A DNA stretch of 64,000 bases from Quillaja saponaria (GCA_029379385.1 CM055605.1:6483001-6547000); one strand, 5' to 3'; shown: positions 25,465 to 37,950, numbered from the stretch's first letter. Made by a program: numbers and translations. The notes: generated by a model from the letters alone, not told the origin.

Positions 25465-25680
25465 ATAATTATCTCCGTCCACTAATGTAAACTGATTAAA
25501 AAGATTTAATAGTTCTTTGAGCTAGATCTCCTAGAAATTGGAAAGTTCTTCTTCCTTCTTCATAGCTACATACAACTCTCATGAACTGTTGGGAGATACC
25601 AATGCGTCCCATTTGTCAATCATATTATTACAGCTCTTAGAAAAATATTAGTAACAGAAGCTGTAATAGAATAATAAGAG
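25465..25680 (-). pseudogene. Relic of a CYP72A exon 3, unit 2
   Basis: The - strand resembles CYP72A exon 3 from the acceptor (ACAGCTT-type) through the SCNDMI-like and LVSPKG-like segments to a region near VYIPGW. Indels and stops break it. It lies upstream of the intact gene at 20263-23894 and in the same orientation, followed by an exon-2 relic at 25862-25935. Together they are the remains of another CYP72A copy. Confidence 0.7.
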
Positions 25681-25695
25681 AGTGAAAAAATTACA

Positions 25696-25698
<3 letters not shown>

Positions 25699-25745
<47 letters not shown>
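25699..25745. repeat. (AT)n microsatellite
   Basis: A pure TA dinucleotide run of about 47 bases inside the former intron 2 between the exon-3 and exon-2 relics. Confidence 0.95.
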
Positions 25746-25749
<4 letters not shown>

Positions 25750-25861
25750 CAAAGCTTATATATGTTTTAAGCTAACATCTCATGGATAAGATTTTAATCT
25801 CTTAAAAAAATAAAAAAAAAGCTAAATTTCAAAAACAACACTCAATCTAATTAAATTTCAA

Positions 25862-25935
25862 AAACAAACTTGAGTTTCTCTAGATTGAATGTTGGGTTGA
25901 TAATCTTTATGCGCTTCCATTTCTCACTGTCCAAT
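25862..25935 (-). pseudogene. Relic of a CYP72A exon 2, unit 2
   Basis: The - strand matches the end of CYP72A exon 2: codons corresponding to [20 protein letters not shown], with substitutions, ending at the exon 2 boundary. Upstream parts of the exon are not recognisable. It pairs with the exon-3 relic at 25465-25680; a similar exon-2 relic is at 36155-36245. Confidence 0.65.
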
Positions 25936-26013
25936 TTATAAGAGATTATCATCAATATTATCTAAAAACTTAAATTGTTAGTAGGGATTCCAAGAATGAG
26001 TTATAATCTCTTA

Positions 26014-26901
26014 GGACTTGTTTCATATGTAGGAAGGAATAGGAATGAAATACTATGAAATAAAATGATCATTTCATTCTATTGTTTGGTAACGTAAGTG
26101 AGAAATAGTCATTCCACTATATTTATTTATTTTGCTATGCAATTTTTTAGATATGAAATGATATTAAAATGACAAAAATATCCCTAAATAGATAAAGTAA
26201 TAAAAATGTAACATAATTTATGAAATTTATATATTTCTTAATTTTTTATTTAATTATTTTTAAAATTTTATGTTATTATTATTTTATTAATTATTAATTA
26301 TTATTAATTTATTAATTATTAATTATTATTATTTATATTTGTTTTATTAGTTCTTATTCTTATTTTAATTATTTATTAATATGAATATTAATATATTTGT
26401 TTAAATTTACTTAACTAGTTTATTGATTTTAAATTAATTTTTATTTACAATTATATTATTTATTATGATACAAAAGGTATTTTTTTCATTTGAATAAAAT
26501 GAATTGATTATTATTATTTTTATATACAAATTTTTTATTTTTATATTTTATATGATTTTATATTAATTAATGTGATATGAAGGATATTTTTATCATTTAA
26601 CTAAACTAAATATATTTCTTAGTTATTTATAATAATATTATTTTATCAACCTAAATTTTTTTATTTAACTATTTATTTTATGTGATAAAAGAGTATTGTT
26701 TTCATTTAACTGAACTAAATCGATTTCATAAAAATAAGAATGAGGAATCCCACTCCTAGGTGGGTTTGAGGATTTTTACTTTTATAGAATAAAATGGCTT
26801 GAACCAAATGAGTATTCTGAGACTAAATACGTACTAAACAAAAAATATTCATTACATGAAATCATGCATAGAATGACTATTCATGCATACCAAACTAGCC
26901 C
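26014..26901. mobile_element. PIF/Harbinger (Tourist)-like MITE in unit 2
   Basis: The element starts GGACTTGTTTCATATG and its other end, as the complement, starts GGGCTAGTTTGGTATGC. It is flanked by a TTA trinucleotide on both sides (26011-26013 and 26902-26904), the duplication typical of PIF/Harbinger elements. The matching place in unit 3, near 36300-36312, reads 'ataatctattataatattt' without the insert. The interior is very AT-rich and non-coding. It is related to the element at 34754-36077. Confidence 0.75.
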
Positions 26902-27406
26902 TTACAATATTTAACAATGCTATTTGTAACAACTTGGCAAGTGGATGTGTAGGTTTTTGAAAGTCATTGATTTTGTTATTTGAAATTAGCACTATTAGTT
27001 TGAGATTTTTTTAGTTTTTTTTTTATATTATTTTTTCCTATTAGTTTTCCTTCATTCAAGGAAGGGGATGTCATATATACTTTTTATATCTTAGTATCGT
27101 TTCAATAAACCTCAAAAGATATGAGTGTGACTTATTCTATAAATTATTATTCAAAACCAAAGACAAACAAAGTGCAAACTTATCCATATGAAATAATTAT
27201 AACTTATTTTAAATAAATTTTATAAAATGAAATCTAAATTATTTGGTGTGAAATTTATAATTGAATAAAATGTGAATTTCAAATTTATTTTATTTTATTC
27301 TACATAATTTTATTCATTCCAAACATAAAAAGTGTAGAGTTAATTTCAAATGAAATGAATTTTACATTCTTTTGTAAGTTCCAAACTCACCCTTATGAAT
27401 TTGACA

Positions 27407-28880
27407 CTATAATTTAATAAATTTATTTCCAAACAGAGCCGAATCTTGTTTTAAGGTCACAAACGGGCCCTTACTTGTTCTGTTGTTCATTACCTTTTGA
27501 CTTGGGGCTTTTTCTTGGAATAGTCTGCCATTTTCACCTTCAGCTGAAAGTAATGTTGAGCTTTCTAAAAGCCTGGGGGTTTCACTTACCACTACCAGTT
27601 ATTACCACATATAATGATTCATCCATTGCCCAGACCAAGAACAGGAGGAGATCCGATTCATGAATGATTGTACCTGGGAAGATGGTGAGGAAAACTGTTA
27701 ATTTCATTAGTAAAGTTTCAATTGGTTTAATTTTATTTTTTTTAAATTATTTGAATGCCATGGTGAAAAATAAGACGAGGAATATTTGAGGGGAATTGGT
27801 AGTTTTTTCTATTTCTAGACTGTTCACTGGGGATCCATGAATTGTTGTGAATTTAGTTATTTTTCTCTGTTGCTGGATATTAGAGTTTAAAATCTACCTT
27901 ACATTCGATTATAGAAATTGTAGTGCAGTAGGTGAAGCTAACGCCAACTTGAAGGTGGACTGGTGGAGCATATGTGGTGTCATAAAGTTGTTGCCTTATG
28001 GGTTAAAAATTGTAGAAGACTATCACTTTTGCAGAGCATGGTAGTACAGAAATGTGAAATTTTTAGTTTTGGTAGGATTGTTGAAGGATAGAATAATAGA
28101 TACTTTTTAATAGTCAAGGATATATGAGGAATTCAATAAGATGAAGAGAAAGAATCAGAGAAAAGGAGAGATATTCGAGAGAAAATCAGGGGAAGAAGGG
28201 GGAGTTTTCATATTCATCATCGACCGACTTGGAGATTACACATGTTGGGCTTAAGTAAGCCAGTAAGAATTTGAAAATTACAATTTGACTCCTTAAGGAT
28301 ATAAAAATACAAATCAGTTCCTGCACTAATTTTATACCTATCATAGAAGTTTTGATATGTATCCTCAAAATAATATTTTATTGAATCCTTAGAATTAGTG
28401 ATTGTTGGAATTTTTGTATATGTCTTCTGGGTTTTGTTGATGACACCAATTTTAGTTAAGCTGATAATGGGTTCTTGTTGATTGATTTTGATCCTTTCTT
28501 GAAAAAATTTCAAGTGCTACCCACGGAAAAGCTCTTCGTGACTTGTATTTTTATTGAAGCAGTTGAAACAAGAAATGGTTTTGAAAAAGGTAAACTATAT
28601 TTTTCTTTGAGTTCAGCTGCATCTTTTTTCCCTATTTGCTCAATGCAGAAAACACCAATTTGGATGTAGTGTTATAGAAACCATGGAGGTGGAGAATATG
28701 TGGTGGTGTCATAGAGCTGTGGTCTTTTGGGTTAAAAATTGTAGAATACTGCCACTTTTGCAGAGCATGCTAGTTGAGAAATGGGATTTTTTAGGTTTTG
28801 GTAGGATTGATGAAGGATATGTATTTCTGAAATAGTATTTGTATGGAATTTTTGTACGCCTTCAGGGTTTTGTTTAAATG
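27407..28880. repeat. Conserved non-P450 block, unit 3
   Basis: Matches 12690-13870 in order and orientation, including 'attgcccagaccaagaac' at 27626, the tract at 27900-28040, and two copies of the GATCCTTTCT-type tract (about 28485 and 28905), which suggests an internal duplication in this unit. Between 28085 and 28350 it carries extra sequence not seen in unit 1. Short open frames on both strands are not conserved between units. Confidence 0.6.
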
Positions 28881-29164
28881 ATGATGGATTCTTATTGATT
28901 GATTTTGGTCCTTTCCTGCAAGTTTTACTTGTGCTACCCACAGAAAAGCTACTTCTTGTGACTTGTGTTTTTATCAAAGCTAGAAATGTAACCTTAAAGA
29001 TTTCTGTCTTCATTTATTAGGAGAATAGGAATAAAGATTACTTAAACAAAATTGATAATCTTAAAGGACCAAAACAGTAATTAAGATTTTAATTTATAAA
29101 CGCAATTAATTATAGAAACACTTTAGGGACTAATTCAGAAGTTTTTTCTCTGAGGTGATAATGT

Positions 29165-29490
29165 TGATATTACAGTTTATGTGGAATGATATGAGCACCG
29201 TATGTTGTGGCTGAAGTACAGTGAATGGAGCATGATTATAGCCTGGGGAAAAATCTCAAACCAGAAACTTTGTGGGATCATTGCCAAAGCCATCTTAGCT
29301 TCCAACATGGCAAAGTATCGAAACCTTCCCTTTTGTTGCCTTCGAAACTCCTTTAGAAAACTCTCAGGGTTGAACAACTTTGCTTCATTGCCCCAAAGTT
29401 CATATCATGGTGATTGGTGAACCAGAAGTTTTTGTAACACTGAACTCCTGCAGGTAATGACAGGTTTCCTACTTTCGTTTCTTTATCAAT
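29165..29490 (-). pseudogene. Solo CYP72A exon-5 relic, unit 3
   Basis: A - strand exon-5 fragment with a short open frame (29177-29377) that reads FNPESF, then RQQKGRF joined directly to LEAKMALAMI: the heme loop and its cysteine are deleted. The acceptor-side half continues to about 29490 in other frames. It carries the same deletion as 19440-19672 and 38125-38440. Confidence 0.8.
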
Positions 29491-30106
29491 ATATCAACAT
29501 GGTTAGTTATAGACATTGAATTTCTTCAAGTGGATTCAAACAGTATGTAGAGATAAAATTTTGATAGACACTTATATTGATGATATCATAGTTGTCAAAT
29601 CGTGTTTTGAATTTTGAATTGTGAATCAAAATCCAGATTTGAGAATCTAGAATTGTAAGATTTGGTATGAATTCTGCAAATCAATTCCAAATAAAATTTA
29701 TAGATGTAACAATGAATTTTTCAAACAAAATACATTGAAAAATAGAATGTCTTAACAATGGATGTTCGTTTGACCAATTAAAAGGGAAACTGGTTTTAAA
29801 GTAAGTAATTTATGTCTTGAGGAAAAAAAAGTTAGTATATTCTCTTCAAAAGCATTGCTTCTTCTTCACTTTGAAGAATATCTACCCAATCATATTTTAA
29901 ATTAAAAATGTATAGCTTTCCTCTAAACATAAAAACGACTTTACAGACACCTAGGCTTTTAAATGGTAAATGTTTATTTAGAGTTTAAGATTCGAATAGT
30001 AATGCATCATATGATTCGGTTGTAGCTTAGATTCACCCATTAGATTTGCATCAATTGGTACATTAAAACCAATTGCAAGTCTTATAATTCTAACTACTAA
30101 CTGATA

Positions 30107-33100
30107 TTACAGTTTATGTAAAATGATATGCGCACCATATTGCGGGGAAAGAGTAACTACAGTGACAGGAGCATGCGCATAGGCTGGGGAAAGCTCAAAG
30201 GAGTAACGTTGTAGAATAATTGACAAAGCCATTTTCCCTTCCAAGATGGCAAAGTTTTGTCCAATGCAGATCCGAGGACCCCCTCCAAATGGGAAGAATG
30301 AAAATTGGCCTTTAGTGGCTTTTGACACTCCTTCTATGAACCTCTCCGGTTTGAACTCCTTGGCATCATTTCCCCACAGCTCACAATCATGGTGAACAAG
30401 AACTATTGGTAAAGCAATTTCCACTCCTGCGGGTAATGACAGTTTCCCAAGTTTCATTTCTTTGTGGGTTGCTCGAGTGAGTATAGTTGCTGGTGGATAT
30501 AACCTGAGAACCTCGTACAAAATCATGGTCACCTGTAGTAGGGAAGAGTTAGTTCATGGTAGCAGTCAACACCAAACAGATGTATATGCTATTATTTTTA
30601 AGGAAAATCATGTTATTCTTACTATTTTGAGGCGACTTAGCCCATCAAAGTCTGGTTTTTGGTTGCCAAAAACTTGCAAGACCTCATCCCTTGCACGGGA
30701 TTGCCAATTAGGATGCCTACTCAATAACATCATAGTCCAGACAAGCAAGTTTGAGGTGGTTTCTTGTCCTGCAAAGTAGAATAGCTTGCATTCCTCGATT
30801 ACTTCGTCAATGCTCAATCCAACATTTTTATTGTTTCCATGTTCTTTTATCTCCTTGAGATTTGATTCTAGCAGTATGCCTAATAAGTCATTATTAGCAG
30901 ATTCACCTGCCTTCATTGCCTTCTCTCTTTTGTTGATAATACCCTTGAGTGAATCTCGTATATCTCTGTCATTTTCCTTCATCTTCTTGTTCAAAGCAGT
31001 TGGTAGAAACCTATTAAAAGGTAAGAGAAAACAAAAACATACAAAGGAGAAGTAATCAGTCCTAATTTCTTTTCTCTTTAACTTTTTGAAAATTCCCAGG
31101 ATTTGTTCGTTTGAGATATACATAGGGTTTGTTTGGGGCATTAATAGGATTAGATAGTGTAAGCTAATAAAATGTATTAGACAAAGTTAGTTATACAATT
31201 ATATTATCCTTTTCCTTTTCACGTGATAGTCTATGATTGTCAGATGTAGTGTAAGTTTAAATTATATCATGCTACCTAACATTGCATAAGAGTCAACCAA
31301 ACGAATTCTGGGAACAAATGTCTTAGAATTTAATTGGAAGTAATGGTTGTTTCTTTTCTTTATCATCTGGAATGATATATCCTATTAAATGAGCCCCATT
31401 TTTTTATGAACAGGAACATGGTAAGTGCATTCTTACCTCCATCCTGGGATGTAAACAGACCGTACAACTTTCATTGTGAGTTCAGCTTGCACTTTCAGAA
31501 GTTGGAAAATTCTTCTTCCTTCCTCATAGCTACTTCCAAAAGCTGTCCGCGAAATAACATCACAACTGAAGTTCTGAAGGGATGGCCATACATCTAACTC
31601 ACATGAACCCTTGGGAGAAACAAGTGCCTCCCAGTTGTTAATCATATCATTACAGCTTTGATCAAATGTTGTTAACATAAGCTGTGATAGAATGAAGAAT
31701 GTATATATTCAGTATCATATTGTTAACAAACTACAAATCAATCTATACAAAGGGAAAATGCAGAAGTGACCTTGAGTTTCTCCAGTCTGAATGCTGGATT
31801 GATAATCTTTCTGTGTTTAGCCCACTTCTCACCCTCATAATCTGCAAGACCACCGGCTAAGAGCTTGATTAATGGATTTGTATGTGGTTTCTGAAAGTCA
31901 TAGTTCTTTGCAAAAATATCTTTGATTTGATCAGGATCCATGATAACCACACTTGGTACTGTGCCATTCCACATGAAGGAATTCTTACCTGCACATTATT
32001 TGGTGACAAGTTTAAGTTTATTAGTGATGTTTTAAGACAACAAAGGGAATAGCTGGCCCAAAAACGCAACCAAAAAGAATAGAGCGAATCAATTGGGAAA
32101 CGGGAATTTGTGGTCGTTTTGGATTAGTTAAAATTAAAATATAGTTATGTTGAAATATAATAAATATTACAGGTATATTTTTTTAAATCAAAAGATTTTT
32201 AAAATTTATTTAAGTTTTTAATATTTTTTATTTAGAAAAAAAAATATTTATTACTAGCTTCAGTTTTTAGTACTCTAAAATCTCAAAAAGATTTTTCGAT
32301 AAAGCTTACATATTAAAATGTATATTACCAAACAATTGTAAATAAAATCTTAAGCTTAAACGCTCAAACAAACCAGAATATTGAGTTTAATTGGGAAATG
32401 CAAGTAGCAAATTTTCCTTTGGATTCTTTGTAGATAATGGTCTGTTTGTTTAAACTGTGTATAAAAACGCGATATGTAAAAATACTTTCAAGTAGAGTTG
32501 TTTAAAATATATTGTATAAGAAGCTAAAAGAGTATTTAAAGAGTTAACGTAAAAATACTATGAGATAAAAAAAAATTGATTTTATATTTCAAAAAAGATA
32601 TTGATTTTTAAAATTATTAAAAGACAATTTGACAAAAAAATATGATTATATTTGTCCAGATAAAATAATTATTTTTCTAACCTCAATTTTAGGGCTCTAA
32701 AATTCAAAAATACTTATCTGTAAAGTTAAAAAATAAAATTACCATTACCAAACAATATTGTAGAAAAACTTAAATCCAAAAGTTATTTGAAAACCAAATG
32801 GGGTAATACTTAACAAATTAATTTAAGTGCTTAATAAATAGATAATATACAACTTTTGAAATGATTATAGCCAAAGATCTTAGAAACAAGGAGAAGAATA
32901 TTACTCCATATAAATAATATGAGTAGAAATGACTATATGTTTTTTTTTGGTCTAAATATTTAAAATAGTTTAACTTAGCATTATATAATATAATTTATCC
33001 CTTTAATATAATATTACACCAATAACAAAGATAATTTAATAATATTTTGTACCTTATCTGATCTTACACTAAATGCAATCTTTATCTTAATCATTACGTA

Positions 33101-33577
33101 TTTTATGTTATATAAACAAAAATATATTTTACACAAGAATAATTTAATTTCACTCATTTTTGAGAGAGTAATTCTTTAAAAATAGCCTCGAGATAAAAGA
33201 CATGTGATTTTGATTTGCAATAAATAAAAATAGGGACATTAATTCTTGCAATTGAGTGAAGGGGGTGGGTGATACATGAGAGGCATAGAGATAGATGCAG
33301 TAGTACCATAGTTCTTGACTGTTTGATGGACGAATGGAGAGGCACGCCATGCAATATCATTAGAGAAGACATCCATGGATTTAGATCTGGCTTCTCTTGA
33401 AATCCTGGCCATTTGTTTGAAATCCCCATACAAGAACTTATATGAATTGCCTGCAAGACCTTCCTTTCTCAGCCTTCTCTCTAATTTCGTTGGCCTCAGC
33501 CACAGCCAGTTCACCACCTTCCATGCCCATATCAGAGCCACTATCACACTTATAAGAACCCAAACTGAAATTTCCAT
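30107..33577 (-). CDS. CYP72A: Cytochrome P450, CYP72A subfamily, intact
   Basis: Five exons with canonical splice sites: 33577-33307, 31988-31771, 31681-31437, 31010-30623 and 30532-30107. Exon sizes equal those of 20263-23894 (271, 218, 245, 388, 426), again giving 515 residues. The start is MEISVWVL with an N-terminal hydrophobic anchor. AGQETT lies at 325-330, EVLR at 381-384, PERF at 436-439 and [10 protein letters not shown] at 456-465 with Cys463. It differs from the other intact protein by scattered substitutions, for example seven in the 72 residues of exon 2 and HHDCELW in place of HHDHELW. Expected role: ER monooxygenase of the CYP72A type. It has no stops, frameshifts or lost splice sites. 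Substrate unknown. Confidence 0.95.
31124..31310. mobile_element. MITE-like insertion in intron 3 of the 30107-33577 gene
   Basis: Same element, same position and same orientation as 21287-21475. The right end 'gagtcaaccaaacgaa' and left end 'gtttgtttggggcatt' form an imperfect inverted repeat. Its sharing by the copies at 20263, 30107 and 38936 shows it was present before those copies arose. Confidence 0.55.
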
Positions 33578-33636
33578 TTTCTCTATTTTGTATATCTGTT
33601 TGTGTGAGACAGAAAGTGTGAGAGGAGATGGTGTAA

Positions 33637-33645
33637 ATTTATATA
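33637..33645 (-). promoter_or_regulatory. TATA box of the 30107-33577 gene
   Basis: TATATAAAT on the - strand, about 60-68 bases upstream of the ATG, in the same setting as in the sister gene. Confidence 0.6.
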
Positions 33646-33649
33646 TGTA

Positions 33650-34750
33650 AGGGAAAGGAAAGGAACAATAGGAGTTTTTTTTTTTTACGGGTGCTCTAAG
33701 AATATTTGTTAAGATTTTATGAAAGAAAATTATAATATTTATTACGATATTTAATTATGATTTTAATATTATTTAATGTATATATTTTATTTTTTAAAAA
33801 ATTTTAATTTTTAAATAATATATTTAATACAGTTTAACAAGTACTCTTAGTCATTGTTAGAAAAATCTTAAAAATAATGTTGAATTCTTTTTAGCCTCTG
33901 AAATTGAAGGATAGATATAAAAGGAGAAAAAAAAATTATAAAAAAAAAAAACAGAATGTCACTTTCTATTGTTGAAATGGGTGTCCACTTACATTTGAGT
34001 CTCTAATTTCTTAATCATAAAATGTATCCTTCCAATTAAAAAGGGTAGCCTTCCAAAACAGAAATAAGAAGGTTCTATTTTTATATAGCATTTTTATGCC
34101 TGGTGCTAAAAATATTTTTTAATGTTTAATAAATATAGTTAAAGGATTGTTTGCAGTTCTTTGCGCATTTATTGCAGAATTAAATTATAATTTTCATTTT
34201 AATAATTCATTTTTTAAATATTTTAAATTTTAAAAATTATATTTATTATATTTTATTAAATATTTTTAAAATACTTACTAAAAATTAAAATATTTATTAT
34301 TATATTTACTACATCTCTATAAGTAACCTCAATATATACTAGTCCTTTACACTATACTAAATCTCTATAAGTAACTTCAATATATACTAGTCCTTTACAC
34401 TATACTAAAATTATTGTTACTTACCTCAATAAATATTAGAAATATTCTGTCTAAATAATTTTGATATTTTTTTTTTCTTAAAAAGTGTACTTCAAGTAAA
34501 AGAAAAAAAAAAACACACAATAATAAATCTAATAGACATAACTAATGAGCATTTCATCTCATAAGTGGGCTTGATATTTTGTTCTAATAGTTCAGCACCC
34601 AACATATAGATTTAAACTTTAGTGATAATTTTACATGATATCAAAGCCTATAGATAAAATAATTCCTTACAATTCTTAACTCCGTAACATAATTATTTCT
34701 CTTGTTCTTCATAATTAACTAGGATCACAATATCTTTGGAAATAAATTTC
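33650..34750. other. AT-rich intergenic, upstream of the 30107-33577 gene
   Basis: Very AT-rich. From 34020 to 34260 it resembles the start of the bracketing repeat (1-300 and 42684-42980). A 48-bp near-perfect tandem duplication lies at 34313-34408, starting 'ctctataagtaac'. No gene is seen. Confidence 0.5.
34313..34408. repeat. 48-bp tandem duplication
   Basis: Two copies beginning 'ctctataagtaac' at 34315 and 34363 differ at one or two positions. The matching stretches in other units have one copy. Confidence 0.85.
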
Positions 34751-34753
34751 TTA

Positions 34754-36077
34754 GGGCTAGTTTGGTGCGCATGAATGATTTTTGTGAAAATAGAATGGGA
34801 ATGGAATAATCTTTCTATTATATTATTTAGTACAGACAGTGAGTAATAGTCATTTCATTCCATTTTAGGGGTGAGTTCGGTTCAGTTCGGTTTTAGGGAT
34901 ATTAGTAACAGAACCAAAAGTTGGGTTAATATTCGGTTTCGATTAATTCAGTTTTTAATAACAATAGGCAATCGAACCAAACTGATTTTAATTGAATCTG
35001 TTCGGTTTCGGTTAATATGGGCTAAAATATTGGGTCTATTTATTGGGCCTAAAATAAACATACTTGTATATATTTTTAAATAAAAAACTATTACCTTTTT
35101 ATTATTTGGCCTACAAAATAAGGCTTAAATACTATTTTATTTATTTATTTTCCTTCAAAAACATAAATATATTAGTGTAGCCCACAAAAATAAGATTTAA
35201 ATTAATATTAATTTATTTTTTAAAGCTTAAATTAATATTAATTTATTTTTTAAAATATAAATATAATTTCGGTTCGGTTTCGGTTAAAACCAAATAATAA
35301 TAGAAACCAAACCGATAATTTCTGTTTTGGTTAATTAAAAACCAAAATTAAATTTTATTAAAAAATAACCGAACCAAACCGGAAAAAAAAATCGATTTCG
35401 GTTATTACCGAAATATTCTCACCCCTATTCCATTTATTTATTTGATATATAGTTTGTAGACATAAAATAATATAAAAATTATGCTAAAATAAAAAAAATA
35501 ACCCTAAATAGGTAAAGTAATAAAATGTAACATAATTTGTGAAATTAATATATTTCTTATTTTTTTATTAATTTATTTTCATTTTTTATATAATAATAAT
35601 TAATTAATTATTACCATTAATTATATTTGTTTTATTAATATTAATATTAATTTTATTCTTATTATTTATTTATTTATTAATATTAAATTTTAGCTTAAAA
35701 TTGCTTAACTAATTTATTTCTTTTATATTAATTAATTATTTTTAATTATATTATTTACTATGATATGATGAGTATTTTTGTCATTTGACTAAATTAAATA
35801 TATTTATTAATTAGCTTATTTATTTATATTATTAATTTTTATTTAATTATTTATTTTATATGATAAAATGATGTTTTCGTTAGAATTAAACTTTTTCCAT
35901 AAAAGTAGGAATAAGGAATCGCATCCCTAGGTAGCTTTGAGGTTCCTACTTCTATAGAAGAAAATGATTGGAATTGAATGAGTAGTTTAATGCTAAATAC
36001 GCACTAAAAGAAAGAATAATCATCCCATGAAAGCATGTATGAAATAAAATGATCATTCATGCTTACAAAACTAACCC
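34754..36077. mobile_element. PIF/Harbinger-like MITE in unit 3 with a nested insertion
   Basis: The left end reads GGGCTAGTTTGGTGCGCATG and the right end, as the complement, GGGTTAGTTTTGTAAGCATG, a clear terminal inverted repeat. A TTA precedes the left end and TTC follows the right. The corresponding place in unit 2, near 25401-25425, reads 'aatttcttacataaactgg' without the insert. A hAT-type MITE is nested at 34866-35427. It is of the same family as 26014-26901 but at a different site. Confidence 0.75.
34866..35427. mobile_element. hAT-type MITE nested in a Harbinger-like MITE
   Basis: Perfect 10-base terminal inverted repeats, TAGGGGTGAG and CTCACCCCTA, are flanked by a perfect 8-bp duplication TTCCATTT (34858-34865 and 35428-35435). 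The interior contains inverted 'ttcggttcggttt'-like and 'aaccgaaccaaacc'-like tracts. No coding capacity. The perfect duplication suggests a fairly recent insertion. Confidence 0.88.
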
Positions 36078-36154
36078 TTCTAGAAACTAGAAATGATAGT
36101 AGTAAGAGATATTGAGTTATAATTAGAAACACAATCTAATTAAATTTAAAAAAC

Positions 36155-36245
36155 AAATATTGAGTTTCTCAAGATGGAATGGTGGGTTGATAATCTTTTT
36201 ACACTTCCATTTTTAACCGTCAAATTTGTAAGAGATTATATCCCA
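36155..36245 (-). pseudogene. Relic of a CYP72A exon 2, unit 3
   Basis: The - strand matches the last part of CYP72A exon 2 (codons like KWKxxKKIINPPFHLEKLK) with several changes. It corresponds to 25862-25935 in unit 2. The partner exon-3 relic was not recognised nearby; the Harbinger-like element and flanking changes occupy that place. Confidence 0.55.
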
Positions 36246-36949
36246 TTTCTCAGACCTTATCTAAAAGCTTAAATTACGTTAGACTCAAGAATGGGTTATA
36301 ATCTATTATAATATTTAACAAGGCTAGTTTGTAACAAATTGGCAAGTGGATGTGTGTTTGTTTGGTTTTTAGAAGTCATTGAGTTTGTTATTCAAAATTA
36401 GCATTGTTAGTTCGAGATTTTTTAGTATTTTTTTAAAATTATTTTTAACACTGTTAGTTTTTCTTTATCCAAGGGAGGGTAGTGTCATATATATTTTCTA
36501 AATTTTGGAACTTAATATAGTTTCTGTAAAACTCAAGAGATGGGAATGTAATTTACTCTATTAATATTATTCGAAACCATAGACAAACAAAGTAAAACTT
36601 ACCCGTATGAAATAATTATATATATTTTTTGATAGATAAATAATTATAATTTATCTCAATTAAAATTTCACAAAATAAAATTTAACCAATTTGGTGTAAA
36701 ATTCATAATTGAATAAAATATAGATTTAAAATTAATTTCATTTGTTATAAATATAAAAAATTTAGATTTCATTTCAATTGATGAAATGAATTTTATATTT
36801 TTTTTTTTTAGGTTTCAAACTTGTTTTTATGAATTTTACACTAAATAGGTTGAATTTTATTTTATAAAATTAATTTGAGATGAATTATTATTATTTCAGG
36901 AAAAAAAAAAAAAAAAAACCTAAGGAGTGATACTCTTTCATCTTTTTCT

Positions 36950-37950
36950 TCTTCTATGAATTTTTTTCCAAACAAAGCTTCTTGTTTTAAGGCCCAAGAA
37001 ATACTTTCGGCTACAAAAATAGATCCCATAGGGGCTCGCTCTTGTTCATAGGCCTTTGTCTTTGGGCTTTTTCCTGGCAAAGTCTGCCATTTTCACCATC
37101 AGCTAAAGTAAACGTTGAGCTTTCTGATTTCATGAATGATTGTACCTGGGAAGATGGTAAGGAAAATTGTTATTTTCTTTATCTTCTTTACTTTAGTACC
37201 AATTTGTTTGATTTTTTTTTTTTTTAATTATTTGGCTGCCATGGTGAAAAATAATACGAGGGATATTTGTGGGGAATTGGTAGTTTTTTCTATTTCTTGA
37301 CTTTTCACTGGGTTATTTTCTTTATCTATTATATAATGTTGTCTTGCATCAAGTTTCAATTGGCTTGATGGTTTTTTTATACTAATTATTAGAATGCCAT
37401 AGTGAAGAATTGCATTAGTGGATATTTGAGGGATGGAATTAGGAATTGGAAGTGCTTTTGATTTGTAGATTTTCACTGGGGATCTATGAATTGTTTTGAC
37501 TTTTGAATCTAATTATTTTCTCTGTTGCTGCTTATTAGAGCTTGCTATCCACATTAAATTTGATTAAAGAAATTGTAGTGCAGTAAACACCACTTTGGAT
37601 GTAGAGTTACAGAAACCATGGAGGTGGAGAATATGTGGTGGTGTCATAGAGCTGTGGTCTTCTGGGTTAAAAATTATACAATGCTGGTACTTTTCAGAGC
37701 ATGGCTCGTTGAAAAATGGGATTTTTTTAGGTTTTGATAGGATTGATGAAGCATATGTATTTCTGAAATCGTATTTGTATGGAACTTTTGTATGCCTTCT
37801 GGGTTTTGTTTAAAATGATGATGGGTTCTTATTGATTGATTTTGGGTCCTTTCCTGCAAGTTTTTCAAGTGCTAGCCACAGAAAAGCCACATCTTGTGAC
37901 TTGTGTTTTTATTGAAGCTAGAAATGTAACCTTGAAGATTTCTGTCCTCA
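36950..37950. repeat. Conserved non-P450 block, unit 4
   Basis: Matches 12690-13870. It contains the 'ttttttccaaacaaagc' segment, a GGGGCTCGC variant of the GGGCCC run, the 'gatttcatgaatgattgt' segment at 37122 followed by a donor-like GGTAAGG, and the tract at 37590-37700. Part of the middle appears twice ('tgccatggtgaaaaataa' near 37238 and 'tgccatagtgaagaattg' near 37394). No conserved reading frame. Confidence 0.6.
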
